64,000 nt of DNA from the NCBI RefSeq assembly GCF_958298935.1, contig NC_084933.1, positions 789,001 to 853,000 of the forward strand, written 5' to 3'. Under the pieces are notes generated by a model. It saw nothing but the letters and a program-made list of their open reading frames with translations, was not told the origin of the DNA and did no database searches. Shown here in pieces: positions 9,781 to 19,682 of this stretch (position 1 is its first letter; each line of letters starts with the position of its first letter). This DNA is from Phragmites australis (Eukaryota; Streptophyta; Magnoliopsida; Poales; Poaceae). The position numbers and the translations under genes are program-made.

Positions 9781-10597
9781 CTACCTATCACCTTTTCTCT
9801 TACAGTATTCACCACAAGTGTGGTAGGGGTTAGATACGTTGACGCAATCAGGATTGATTTCTCCTCTCATCTCTTCTTTCATAACAGCTTTGCCTTTTTT
9901 CTTGCCTGAAAATAAACAGATAAATAGCAAAGCATAAATATAGATGCCTCACCAAACGTAACATCAATGTTATGTATCCATGTGTACAACACTTGTAGGT
10001 TCAGGGCGACCAAAAGAACACACCTGACTTGGTTGCACTTGTCTACGCTACTTCATTCAAATGATCAAAGCAACACTGGGCACACATATGGAATGGGCAC
10101 CTCGGATCCACCTTCCAACTTGGAATCACTGTAACATCCTTTCCCCCCTGCAATGACTACCAATTTGGTTACGGCAACGCCAATTTAGAAGTGCCAAAAT
10201 GAAACCCTCAACTAAATATCTTTACATACAATGCATGCAAATGCAGACATAATTCCTTCTACAATAGATGGCAACACATAAAATCACTAATAGTTCATGA
10301 GTTTATCAATCGAGAACCACCAATTGTCAAACAGTTGGCAGGAGGATCAATATCACAATTCACTAGACCATTGCAATGCCATGAACTAATTAGTGCATGA
10401 AATCCACATCAACAGAGTAAGTCCATCAGTATGCAACTTACCTGCCCAGAGACTTCATTTCGCCCCCCTTATGCTGCTCCACCTGCTGCATCTTGGCAGC
10501 ACAATACTCGCCACATTCATGGAATGGATTGGCGGCATTCGAACACTTTGGATCCACCTTCCTGCTGCCCCCCCCCCCCCCAATTTCATGCTTCCCT
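9781..10597 (-). pseudogene. Cysteine-rich protein gene with three repeated C-N-P-H-C-C motifs, three exons readable, two lesions
   Basis: Three minus-strand exons can be read: 10597-10442, 10147-10024 and 9905-9781. The first begins after acceptor GCGACAG, has a Gly run (14 G at 10568-10581), then KVDPKCSNAANPFHECGEYC, and ends at a perfect donor (CAG/GTAAGT). The second begins after TTGCAG, carries KVDPRC, then PFHMCAQCC, and ends at donor CAG/GTGTG. The third begins after TTTTCAG, carries NPDCVNVSNPYHTCGEYC, and ends KRKGDR-stop. The second-to-third junction keeps phase. The first-to-second junction does not: the exon 2 G-run is one base short. An in-frame TAG follows NEVA in exon 2. Plants have small uncharacterised proteins with this CxNAxNPFHxCxxYC motif; metal binding is a guess. 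Upstream exons are not identified. The splice sites are so well kept that decay must be recent, or the stop is real and gives a shorter protein. Confidence 0.55.
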
Positions 10598-11690
10598 CTG
10601 TCGCAACCAACAACCAAAGAAACAAAATCAATTATTACTGCAATGGACCAATAAGATGCCCCTCCAGCTGCGCAAGATGCTAGCCAGTTGGAGGCAGGCT
10701 AACATTACAGGTGATGAAGCAAGAACCTTCGGAGGACGAGCGGCATGAGTGACGAGAGAAGAGGGATATGGGCAACTTGCCACCCTCCGATGACCGGCCA
10801 GCTTCGGCCATCTTGGCGAGGCAGTGGTTGGTGCATATAGTGCGATGGGGCATGGGCAGCCAGGTGTGCGTACGGTGCGACGGAGGAGGAACTTTAGCCA
10901 TGCGTGGTGAGGAGGGCGTACTGAGGGCGTTGACCAGCAGTGGAAGGCGAGATCTATGGATGACGGCCGGCAACAAATTAGGCAACAGTGGAGGGCGAGA
11001 TCCGGGAGAGATGTGCGGTGGATTTTGTGGGATTGAGAGGGCGGCAATGACGATTGAGAGGGCGGCAGCGCACTGTGAGGGGGTGGCGATGCACGAGCGC
11101 AAGGAAGGCAGAGGCGGCGGCGGCGGCGCCATGGGCAACGCACTGGGAGGGGGCGCAGAGGAGGCGATGGGAGGATGAGCAGGTGCCGCACAGGGGCAGG
11201 GGAGGGGAGACGAAGGCGTGGCTGCTACGACTGCAGTACAGGGGAGGTAGAGGCGGTGGCACCATGGACGGCAGCGGTGCAGGGAGCTCCGAGAAGTAGA
11301 CCTCCAGTGGAGTCGTCCCTGCCTGGCTCGGCGCACTACGGGGCCGCTGGTGCTTTGGCCCGCCCGTCGGTGCGGGTTCCGGTGGCCCGGGAGGTGCCGC
11401 TGATCCCCGGCTGCAGTCAGCCTGAGCCCGACGGATGTTGGTCACAGGATCGCGCGAAAGGCCTACTTCCCCTTCCAGATCTACATGATGGGGGCGCTCC
11501 GACCGGGTTCACGGAGAGATGCGGCAATGTGTTGTGGGGAGCCTTCGAGCTCTTGAGCGCAAGTGTTGGCTGGGGTTTCATCTCCGAGAGTTGAGTTGAG
11601 ATGCAACGCAAAGACCCTGGCCAACATATAGACATGGCCGGGGCAGCGTGGATGGCGAGCTTGTGCCCCTCCCCTAGCATCGGCTTCTCG
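10598..11690. other. GC-rich island upstream of the cysteine-rich gene
   Basis: This is a 1-kb GC-rich stretch with long overlapping open frames on both strands, for example 10680-11336 and 10978-11445 on the minus strand. The translations are Pro/Ser/Ala/Arg-rich with no recognised domain, as expected from base composition. It lies just upstream of the minus-strand cysteine-rich gene, so it may hold that gene's promoter, CpG-rich leader or first exon. I could not find a matching donor site that settles this. Confidence 0.35.
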
Positions 11691-12155
11691 TTTGAAAGGA
11701 TTGAATGATAAAAGAGAGGTGAATTGAGCTTTAATTAAAATTCTTCAACTTCTATCTTCTTCTCAACTTATTCATAGGCTTCTCTGAGCTATCTAGTGCT
11801 AGAATTTCACAAGTGTGCATCCAACCAAATCTAGACTCAACTAGATCAAACTATTACTCTTAGCTCCTCTTTATAGTACGATAAAAAACAAAAAAAGAGC
11901 CTATACTACTATAAGTGTCCTTCATCTCCTTGCGACACTTAAAACTAGAAGGTCTTAATCTTGACGTCCACATCCTTTAATCGCTCAACCATTCAATTAA
12001 GGGACCAAGATCACCCAATCAACATTGTAAACTAATTCTTTAATTTTCCTTCGAAATAAACTTGTTTGTCGCAATGATATGGTTATCATTAATCACTGAA
12101 ACTTACTGAAACACTTACCAGTTACTTAGGGGGTCTAGATGCTACACTCATTGCT
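11691..12155. other. No gene recognised
   Basis: Ordinary A/T-leaning intergenic sequence. I see neither an ORF of note nor terminal repeats. Confidence 0.4.
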
Positions 12156-12504
12156 GTGCCCGGTGCTAGTGGCTTGCCCGTCAGTGGCCTGCCTATCTAT
12201 TTGGTGAGGGGTAGGTTCTTCTTGGCGGTCGACTGGCCTTCTTGTCGCCAGCTGGTTCCACTCCGTCGGCCTCCTTCTATGCAGCCTCGTGGTGAGTTTT
12301 GGGGTGGGGGAGTCACGGGTGTAAGCTTTGCTCTGAATCTTACCAGTGCTGAGGTCGGTGATGCTCTCGGGCACCATTCCCTTCCTCGAGGCGACCTCAT
12401 GATGACTCCCCCCCCCCTCATTGTTTCCTCCGGGTGAAAACCCTATCTAGCCTTCCGGCTAAGAGTGTCCCAAAGCCGAGGATGGCTTTGCTTAAAGGGG
12501 AGGA
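12156..12504 (+). mobile_element. 3' end of a gypsy-type element with polypurine tract
   Basis: The sequence ends with AAAGCCGAGGATGGCTTTG and then the purine-rich tract AAAGGGGAGGA (12494-12504) directly before TGATGCGG. Grass gypsy elements end their internal region in just this way. Upstream frames (for example 12156-12437) are short and unrecognised, and a C-run lies at 12409-12417. The gag-pol that should precede is missing. Confidence 0.55.
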
Positions 12505-13290
12505 TGATGCGGTACGAGATCCTTCGTTGTTTCAGCTAGTAATGATATGAAAAATCCTTCTTTTGTACAACTTGGTTCATTTTCTTTTGATGTGGAGCAA
12601 AGCAAGACGAAGGAAAAGCTTAAATCTACCTTGCACTGCCACTTTGTCATGCAAGTTAATTTTGAGAGGAAACTTGTGCAAGCAGAAGGATCAAGAAAGG
12701 AAGCCATGCATGGTTCAGGTTGGTTCCATGCAAGTTCGGTTGGCCTAGTAGTAGTACGTGCATAGCAGCAGCATTATTTTAATATTTTCTATTTGAGTCT
12801 TACGACCAGGATGCTAGTTAGTGATAATTAGGCTGAGTCCAAGTTGCTTAGATGTCGTGGTCAAGTCGGATTACGCTGAGTCCAAGTCATTTACATGTTG
12901 TGGTCTAGTCGGACCCGGTTTTGTAAGGCGAGTCCAAGTTCAAGTTGAGGCCTGCGTGCCTATATCTGGGCATCGTCCCATGTACGAGAGGAAGTTTTTT
13001 GGATTGTGTGTTTTTGGTCGAGGTTTTCCTCCTGAACAAGAGATGGCGATCCCCTCTATTATCCATTGTGATCAGGGCTCCGAGAACCCTAGGTGCTTGA
13101 CGAATTCCTGCTGGAATTCCTTCTCTCTAGATCATGCCTTGGTTAGGTCACGGGTTAGAGAGTTTTTTTGTGCTGCTGGTTTGCATCTACATCAAGTTCT
13201 TGTAAGCCGTCGATTAATATGTGTCTTGTTCCCTATTGCTGTTATCATAATTGCTACTGCCGTGAGATACTTGCTGCTTTGTTATAATTG
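12505..13290 (+). mobile_element. Gypsy LTR (single copy, 3' part uncertain)
   Basis: The segment starts TGATGCGGTACGAG right after the polypurine tract. It contains the repeated GAGTCCAAGT phrases (12833, 12879, 12932) and GGCGATCCCCTCTATTATCC, followed by ATCCATTGTGATCAGGGCTC and GAGAGTTTTTTTGTGC, which I recognise as the layout of a common grass gypsy LTR. The open frame 12821-13339 is LTR sequence, not a gene. No partner LTR lies in the window, so the element is a truncated 3' remnant. The right edge near TAAGCCGTCG is approximate. Confidence 0.55.
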
Positions 13291-13559
13291 TTGGCTGCTT
13301 AATTGTTTTAGTTGTGAGAATCCTACTATTGATTCTTGAGATTGAGATATCGATTTGCTATACCTGCTGTTGTTTGTGGTACCGTGAAAGATTAGGGCAA
13401 CAATCACTCATCAGCTAGTTCATCACTAGTTGATTCCTATCAGACCACGAGTCTGCTCCACTTCAGCATCAACAATATACAAATAAAATGGTTACTACAT
13501 GAATACTTATGTTAGTTCTTGATCAACCAATTAAGTTAGGTGCAAAATAAACTTTAGGA

Positions 13560-16216
13560 CTAATTGACTTATCAAACTTACTTAAAGTTGTAGGGGGCTA
13601 TGATGTAGTCCTTGTCTTGCATATCTAGCATAGCCCTTCCTATGTAGGTCGATATATCAAGCCTGTGTGATTTGGTCATTTCTCCCTATTACTCTTCCCC
13701 TTAATCTCTGGGGCATCCTTCCTCAACTTCATGATCAATTTGGGTTGGGAAATTCATTGTGGATTAAGGAATATGACCGGTAAATTCATCTTTTCTGCAT
13801 TATTAAATTGCATTCTATAGAACAAGTCACTATTCATTAGCTTCTATAACATATATTGGTAGATATATGAACATAGGGGTAGGTTGTAGCCACTTATAGG
13901 CACCACACGCTTATGAAATTGATGTTGAGTTTGTCGTGGTGGAACAAAGCATGCATGCCTTTAAAATCCACCGTGAGATAGGAGTCTTCGCTTAGAAAAA
14001 CGTTAGTAGGGACATTAGAAATGATTATTGAGAACCCCACGCGACATGCCCTCATGTACCATTCTTGGAATCTCCTCATCTCCCATGGACCATCTTGGAG
14101 TTAAAACAAGGGTAGAAATAGCTTGCCATTCTCATAAGTCTCAGGAACATCTGGTGTAGGCAGAAAATCCAGCTGAGGGGTATTCATTGTTTTGCCGGTC
14201 TCTTTCATGGCATCGCCCTTTGCTGGAGATTCTGGATCAAATGATGCCTTTCCTTTGGAGGACATTCACCGAAGATGTTAGAATATTTTTATATGGGGTA
14301 ACCATGATAGAGACTCTCCGATGCTCATGTGAAGGTGCCATAGGTGCAAACGCTGGAGGCGGAGGTACCAGAGTCGCAGACAGTAAAGCACGAGAGAAAG
14401 ATGCTTGAGTAAGAAAAGGTGCTGGATGCTCAGGTAAACATGCCGGATACGGAGATGATGCTAGGCACGGGGGCGAAGGTGTCTGAGGCGGAAAGGCTTG
14501 GTGCAGGGGCAGAGATGCTAGCCGCGGGGGCGACCGTGACACTAGCAATTGTGACTGCTGATGACAAAAGATGATATCTCGTCTAGGCCATAGAATGAAG
14601 TTTCCAACAAACTCATTGAGAATCTCGATACCCCCAGGTGTGCTAATTTCTAGCTTGTACTTCATGAAAAGTGGCTGTACAGAGTCCACTTGTACTTTGG
14701 CGTGACCAACCGGAATGTTTTGATTGTGAAACACATGGCCAGGAATGGCCTAGCTCATGGTAGCCTTGACAATGAAGTCTCCCTTACCGACTGGAACATG
14801 TAGCATGCAAGGGGTAGCCTCTATTATATCATCCATAGGATATCTCTAGTTATCATCTTGCCTGGACCCGACGCTACTCCGAAAGCTTGGGCTGGTTGGT
14901 TGCTCTATCATCATTAATGCCTCCCTTTTCTTCTCCTTTTCATTCAACATTTTTATGAACTGGACCTTAACATGTTCTTATATCTCTTCTACTAGGATTT
15001 TCTTATATCTATTACAGGTCTTGTACTGGCCCACGACGCCTGGGAATCCATGCTTCCAGCCCACTTTTGATCCAATGCCTCGAGTGTGACCCGGGTGTTC
15101 CTTGTTCCCCAGGGCCTTGCTAAGCATGTCATTCTCTCTGTCGGGCTCTAAAGACCTTACGTTAGCGATCTCTTGAATGGTCTGGGTCACTTCCATGGTC
15201 TCGGGGCTTTTGAAGGCTAAGTCCTCATCCACGGTTCATTCTGACCGAGCATAGATCTAGTTTCTGCTTCACTCATCACAATTTTCAAATGGGTTAGGTT
15301 TTCTAGCCCGAGCAGCCTCTTCTTCTTGCCTCTTCCATTCAGAAATTTTGGGGGCGTACCCAGCCGAGCCCAGGTGATGGTGGTACTTGTTCTTCTTCGC
15401 AAGGTTCTTGAACGATTCACCCAATTCGATTGCTTCAAGTGTGGTCTTCTGCTGAACAAACTTCGTCCATTGGTGTGGCATAATTTTTACGTATTTATTG
15501 AAGGGTACCATGTTCTTCTTCGTGAAGTCTTTATTCAGCTCACTGTTCCAGCCCTAAAAGCTTTTTCTCATAGTTTTCAACGCATTCTGTTTGGCGTCTT
15601 CCTCTATTCCTGAGCGGAATTAGATGGTTGTCTACAATGTTGTCCACAAGAATTCCTTCGCCTCATCCGGCACCAGCTACCAATCAGTTATTGTGATTGT
15701 GAAGTACTCCTTAACAAGAAATCTGCAACTGTTGCAGAATTTGGCACAGGCTTCACAAGGTGCAATAGGCTCCCCTTCAACATCGACTCATGTTATTGTA
15801 TAAGTTCCGGACATCAATTTGTTTCTGCTTAGCTCACCCCGTCTTCGTTTCAGCACACCCCCAGAAGGATCCATAGTTTCGGGCATAGAGGGAGCAGAAG
15901 GTTGTGATGCAGATGATCGACACGAAGATCTTTGCACACTCTAGAGAGAAAACAAGGGGAGTTGACATAAAAAAAATATTCCTCTATTTAAGAAGTATAA
16001 AATACATTGACTCATCTCCTTTTTGGTGGGATCGTAATCGGGGCTACTTTCCCGACATCGGCTTTTCCGATCGCATGACACAGGGCTCAGGCTGTGATAT
16101 GAGCCCGAGCTTTTACTGCTATTGGAGGAGGACAACGGGTACGGGCTTGGGCTCCTATCCGACCTCCTACTTGCATTCGCCCCATCTTGTGCCAGGGCGA
16201 CCTCTAGTGTGAGCAT
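13560..16216 (-). pseudogene. CACTA second ORF remnant (Transposase_24-, DUF8039- and C48 peptidase-like)
   Basis: Reading the minus strand from 16216 down: a Ser-rich head with SSPDYDP (about 16045), then a Transposase_24-like region. Its cues are WYLVPDEAKEFLW near 15670, PHQWTKFVQQKTT and NKYHHHLGSAGY near 15380-15480, and NVRSLEPDRENDMLSKALG with TRGIGSKVGWKHG near 15060-15160. Next comes a DUF8039-like block (HVPVGKGDF near 14790, IPVGHAKVQVDS and FILWPRRDI near 14590-14710). A C48/Ulp1-like region follows: MRRFQEWYMRACR at 14079, then MLDMQDKDYIIAPYNF near 13580. Grass CACTA elements carry such an ORF downstream of TNP2. At least three frames and many stops are involved, so the gene is dead. 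The catalytic His-Asp-Cys triad of the peptidase is not visible. Confidence 0.65.
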
Positions 16217-17992
16217 ACTATGTGCTTCTGGTTTCTTCAGGGTTGTTGTCCTCTTCTGCCCTATGATACTTAATCGATCACTAGATTATTATTTGTCTAG
16301 AAAAATTTGACAAGTATGAAATGGTTCATCAATGCAATAATGATCAACTCATGCAAAGGACTATGCATTAAATTAAAGAGGAGAGAAGTTATTATCAAGT
16401 GTAGTATATTTTGTTCTCAATAGAGAAAAGAAAATGAATCAAAGTATGTGTTTTAAGTTTTTAATGTATTAGAATGTGTCATTGTAAACATCTTCCTTGA
16501 TTTTGGCATGATTTGCCATCTAAAGGATCTGCAGTGGCATCCTGATGGGATGCAACGCATATATTTTTTATATTATAAGCTAGGAAATTCATGAGTTTCT
16601 TAGGAGTTTTTTACATATTATATTTTGTCACTTGAGCATGTGTTCCACAGCCATAAAGTCACACAAACAAAGAGCACCTTGCTTACGTGGAGATGGACGG
16701 CTGTTTTCCAAGACAAAATAGTAAAGAGGCCAAAGCTAAGTTAGCCCCAGCTCCCGGCAATACTATCCTAGTAGCTACTGGTTGGGGCGGAAAACAGAAG
16801 AAGAAAACGAAAACAATAGATCGAGTTTGATCGAATTGGCAAGCTGAAGGCCCAATTCAGCCTTAACCCTATATATGTACAGGGCTGTTTGGACTTAACC
16901 GTGAACGACTAGGACATCTAATCCTAAACCAAACCAAACATATCTCTTGCTTTTGGCCAAAAAAATCTATCCAAGCTTATCAAATTAAAATATCCTGCTT
17001 TCTCGGTCAAACAATCAAAGCTATGTAATATTTAATTCTATCTCCAAGTTTTCCAAGACCGAAACATATCGCCTGAACTTAATTCTTCTCTCTCCCTTCG
17101 ATTCCTGTCGTAACCAGTGTACTAACTAGCCATTAAGCTAATTAATTATGCTAACTGTACGGATAATTAAATTAACAGCTGATCAATAATTCCCTCAAAT
17201 ATTCAACAACTGAATCAAACCAAATAGCATTTAATGATTCAGCTATTTGAATAATTATGACATGATTATGTCCAAAGTCACACTAGCTAGCTATATGGTC
17301 ATTATATTCAGAATTACATGTTCTTACTAAATAAAATTCATGCAATGCAAATATATGAGATTAAAAAGCTCGAAGAGTGTTGTCAATATGACTATCCTCT
17401 CAAATACACCAACCAAACTTAACTTTGAGCTGGCTACATACATGTGAACTTCACTTCCTTACCAAAATAATCTAGAAAGTTTCTCTCTTCTAATATGAGC
17501 AAGTACGGTGGAAGCTCATATATATACAGAGCAAAGGTTCTATATGTCAAGATAACAATAGCAAAGACTTAGGGCTAGAAGATACAAACTATACAAAATT
17601 TCAAAAACATGTTTTGTGCCAGCATACCAAACCAACCGGCTAGCAACTAAAAAATTCAGTGAATAATTTACATAACTAGCATCTCAGTGGTCGAAGTGCT
17701 ACAACAATTTGCTCAACAAATTCTGAAGACTTCATATTCTCTAGACCACTCAATAAGTAATTGTACTTCAATTTTTTTGGTACATATATTTATAGGAAAA
17801 TCATAACAGTCAAGAATATTGTATAGGATTTTTTTCCTTTTGTTATATGTAGTATGGTAAACCTCAAATGATCCTTACAGGCTAGGTCAAATATACTACA
17901 AGGACTGGTAGCATTGTCGTAAAGGTACTTGGTATGCAAATTTGATCTAAGTAGAGAGAAAATCGTGCAAATTATAGTATAGATCTCTAGAC
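16217..17992. other. No gene recognised
   Basis: Nearly 1.8 kb of A/T-rich sequence without a convincing ORF, terminal repeat or RNA gene. The minus-strand frame 17790-18065 is short and repetitive at its start because it overlaps the 33-bp repeat. Confidence 0.4.
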
Positions 17993-18065
17993 AGAGCAAG
18001 ATGGCATGATGGCCGGGCATCACACAGAGCAAGATGGCACGATGGCCGGGCATCACACAGAGCAA
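17993..18065. repeat. 33-bp tandem repeat, about 2.2 copies
   Basis: The unit ACAGAGCAAGATGGCATGAT followed by GGCCGGGCATCAC occurs twice with one substitution. A third copy begins with ACAGAGCAA and breaks off. Confidence 0.8.
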
Positions 18066-18530
18066 AAGAAAGGATCACGACTCAGCCGGAGCACTAGTTA
18101 CGATGGCTCGACCAGGTATAAACAGAGAGAGGAGGGGGATGGGTACTCACCACTCCGGTTTGTTGGCGGCGAGGTGGCCGATGCGTCGGTAGATGCGTGG
18201 ATCAGAGGAGGTCCCTCAGGCTTAGGTGGCGTGTGGAGGAGGGAGGCCAGAGAGGGAAGATGGCCGGCGGTGGATGGCGTCGAGGCGGTGGTGGACGATG
18301 TCGGAGGGAGAGGGCATCAGCGCTTGAACTCTAGGACAGCGTCAGCGGTGGCGGACGGCGGTGGAACGGAGGCTGGAGGGAGAAGGAACGGCGGTGGCGG
18401 ACGTTGTCGGAGGGAGAGGGCATCGGCGTCGGCGGTGGCAGACAGCGGTGTAACAGAGGCCGGTGGGAGATGGCGCGACAGCGGAACTTAGGCAGCTTGT
18501 CAGTGCAGCGCTGCCTAAGTTCGTCAATGG
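18066..18530. other. GC-rich block with internal repeats
   Basis: A GC-rich stretch in which TGTCGGAGGGAGAGGGCATC occurs twice (about 18299 and 18404) together with repeated GGCGGTGGCGGACGG phrases. Frames such as 18006-18491 (plus) are Gly/Ala/Arg-rich with no domain. It directly precedes CACTA-type subterminal repeats and could be a captured host fragment. Confidence 0.35.
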
Positions 18531-18569
18531 GACTATGGTTTTGGGGCCACCTCGCTTGAGCTATATATA

Positions 18570-18710
18570 GAGTTCATTTCCATAGACGGTTGACTTAAGA
18601 AGCTGCCAGTGAAAATGCATTTCTCTAGGCGGTTGACTTAAGAAACCGCAAGTGGAAATGCATTTCCATAAGCGGTAGACTATAGTACCCATATGTGGAA
18701 ATAGTTATAA
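18570..18710. mobile_element. CACTA-type subterminal repeats
   Basis: Three spaced copies of a unit of the form CATTTCCATAGACGGTTGAC / TTAAGAAGCTGCCAGTGAAAA sit in 140 bp. They match the style of the repeats at 8225-8524 and 51075-52692 but form a separate sequence family. They most likely mark the end region of a CACTA element. Confidence 0.5.
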
Positions 18711-19139
18711 ATATGTTTTTATTTTTCCTAGGACTTATTCTTCTATTATATATTCTATATGCATATATTTAATACATGTCCTTAATATAATCTCGTATAT
18801 TATGTCATATTCTTGGAATACATATTTTTGTTATATAAGGCAATGTGTATAGTTAATAAAAAAAATTAAGCTTCTTAGTTAATACATGCCTAAATATAAA
18901 TTAAAGAATATTATTACTCCATACATGCCCTCGACATAAATTAAATAAGTTTTAAATATGTTTTTGAGAGGTCTATTAAACATTATCATTTTGTCACTTT
19001 TGGGAATCAATAATCACATTAGAAATTAAGTTATATAATATGAATGTCACATTGAAAAATAAGTTGCATAACATGAAAATCACATTGAAAACTAAGTTAC
19101 AAATCATGGCACTATTTACCTTGAACTATTTTCCCTACA
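18711..19139. other. A/T-rich, no gene recognised
   Basis: A/T-rich sequence with imperfect repeats of CACATTGAAAACTAAGTTAC (about 19015-19105). No ORF of note. Confidence 0.4.
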
Positions 19140-19660
19140 CCATCAAAGGCGCTTGCAGGGCACCATAGATCTATCGAGGGTTGTTTCTACAAGTTTGATC
19201 TTTTCTGGATCTCTAAAGGCAGCACGTCATCGAATTGATTGTATTCTTTCTCATCCTCCATATTCTCAACTCCGACGATTCTTTGCTTTCCGGCAACAAC
19301 TATGGGCTTCTTTTCATTCGTGGAGTCGATTATATAGAAGACCTATGTGACGTGATCTGCGAGTACCCACAGGTCATCTTTGTGGCCTACAATGTTGTGG
19401 TCAACAGTTGTGAACCCGTAGTTATCCACCGCCATGTCATTTGGGTGTTTGACCTATTTGCATCGAAAGACGGGGATCTACAGATTCACTACATAGTCGA
19501 GTTCCCATATTTCAACTATGAACCCATAATAGGTGCTCTTTTTCCCTATTGTGTCATAGGGTTCTATCCAAATGCTGTTGTTTTGGACTGTACTCTTCTT
19601 GTCATTTGTTTTTCTATAAAACATGTACCCATTAATATCCTACGTTTTCCATGACATAAC
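19140..19660 (-). pseudogene. CACTA TNP2 transposase C-terminal (DUF4216-like) fragment
   Basis: Minus-strand translation gives KSTYYGFIVEIWELDYVVNL near 19530-19470, then IPVFRCK, then DNYGFTTVDHNIVGHKDDLW near 19430-19370, then VFYIIDSTNEKKPIVV near 19340-19295. This is the order of DUF4216 at the C-terminus of grass TNP2 proteins. Stops interrupt it at two conserved positions (after VVNL, and between DHVT and VFYII). The upstream, catalytic part is missing because a Sirevirus-type LTR begins at about 19683. The plus-strand frame 19235-19654 over the same bases is a shadow. Confidence 0.65.
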
Positions 19661-19682
19661 TAAATGAGAAACTAAGTTAAAA

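Noticed and set aside
10628..11445. Long overlapping minus-strand open frames (up to 218 codons)
   Set aside because: All frames in this GC-rich block stay open, the translations are Pro/Ser/Ala/Arg-rich without a domain, and no start context or splice link supports one over another.
12821..13339. 172-codon plus-strand open frame
   Set aside because: It lies wholly inside a recognisable gypsy LTR and has no domain.
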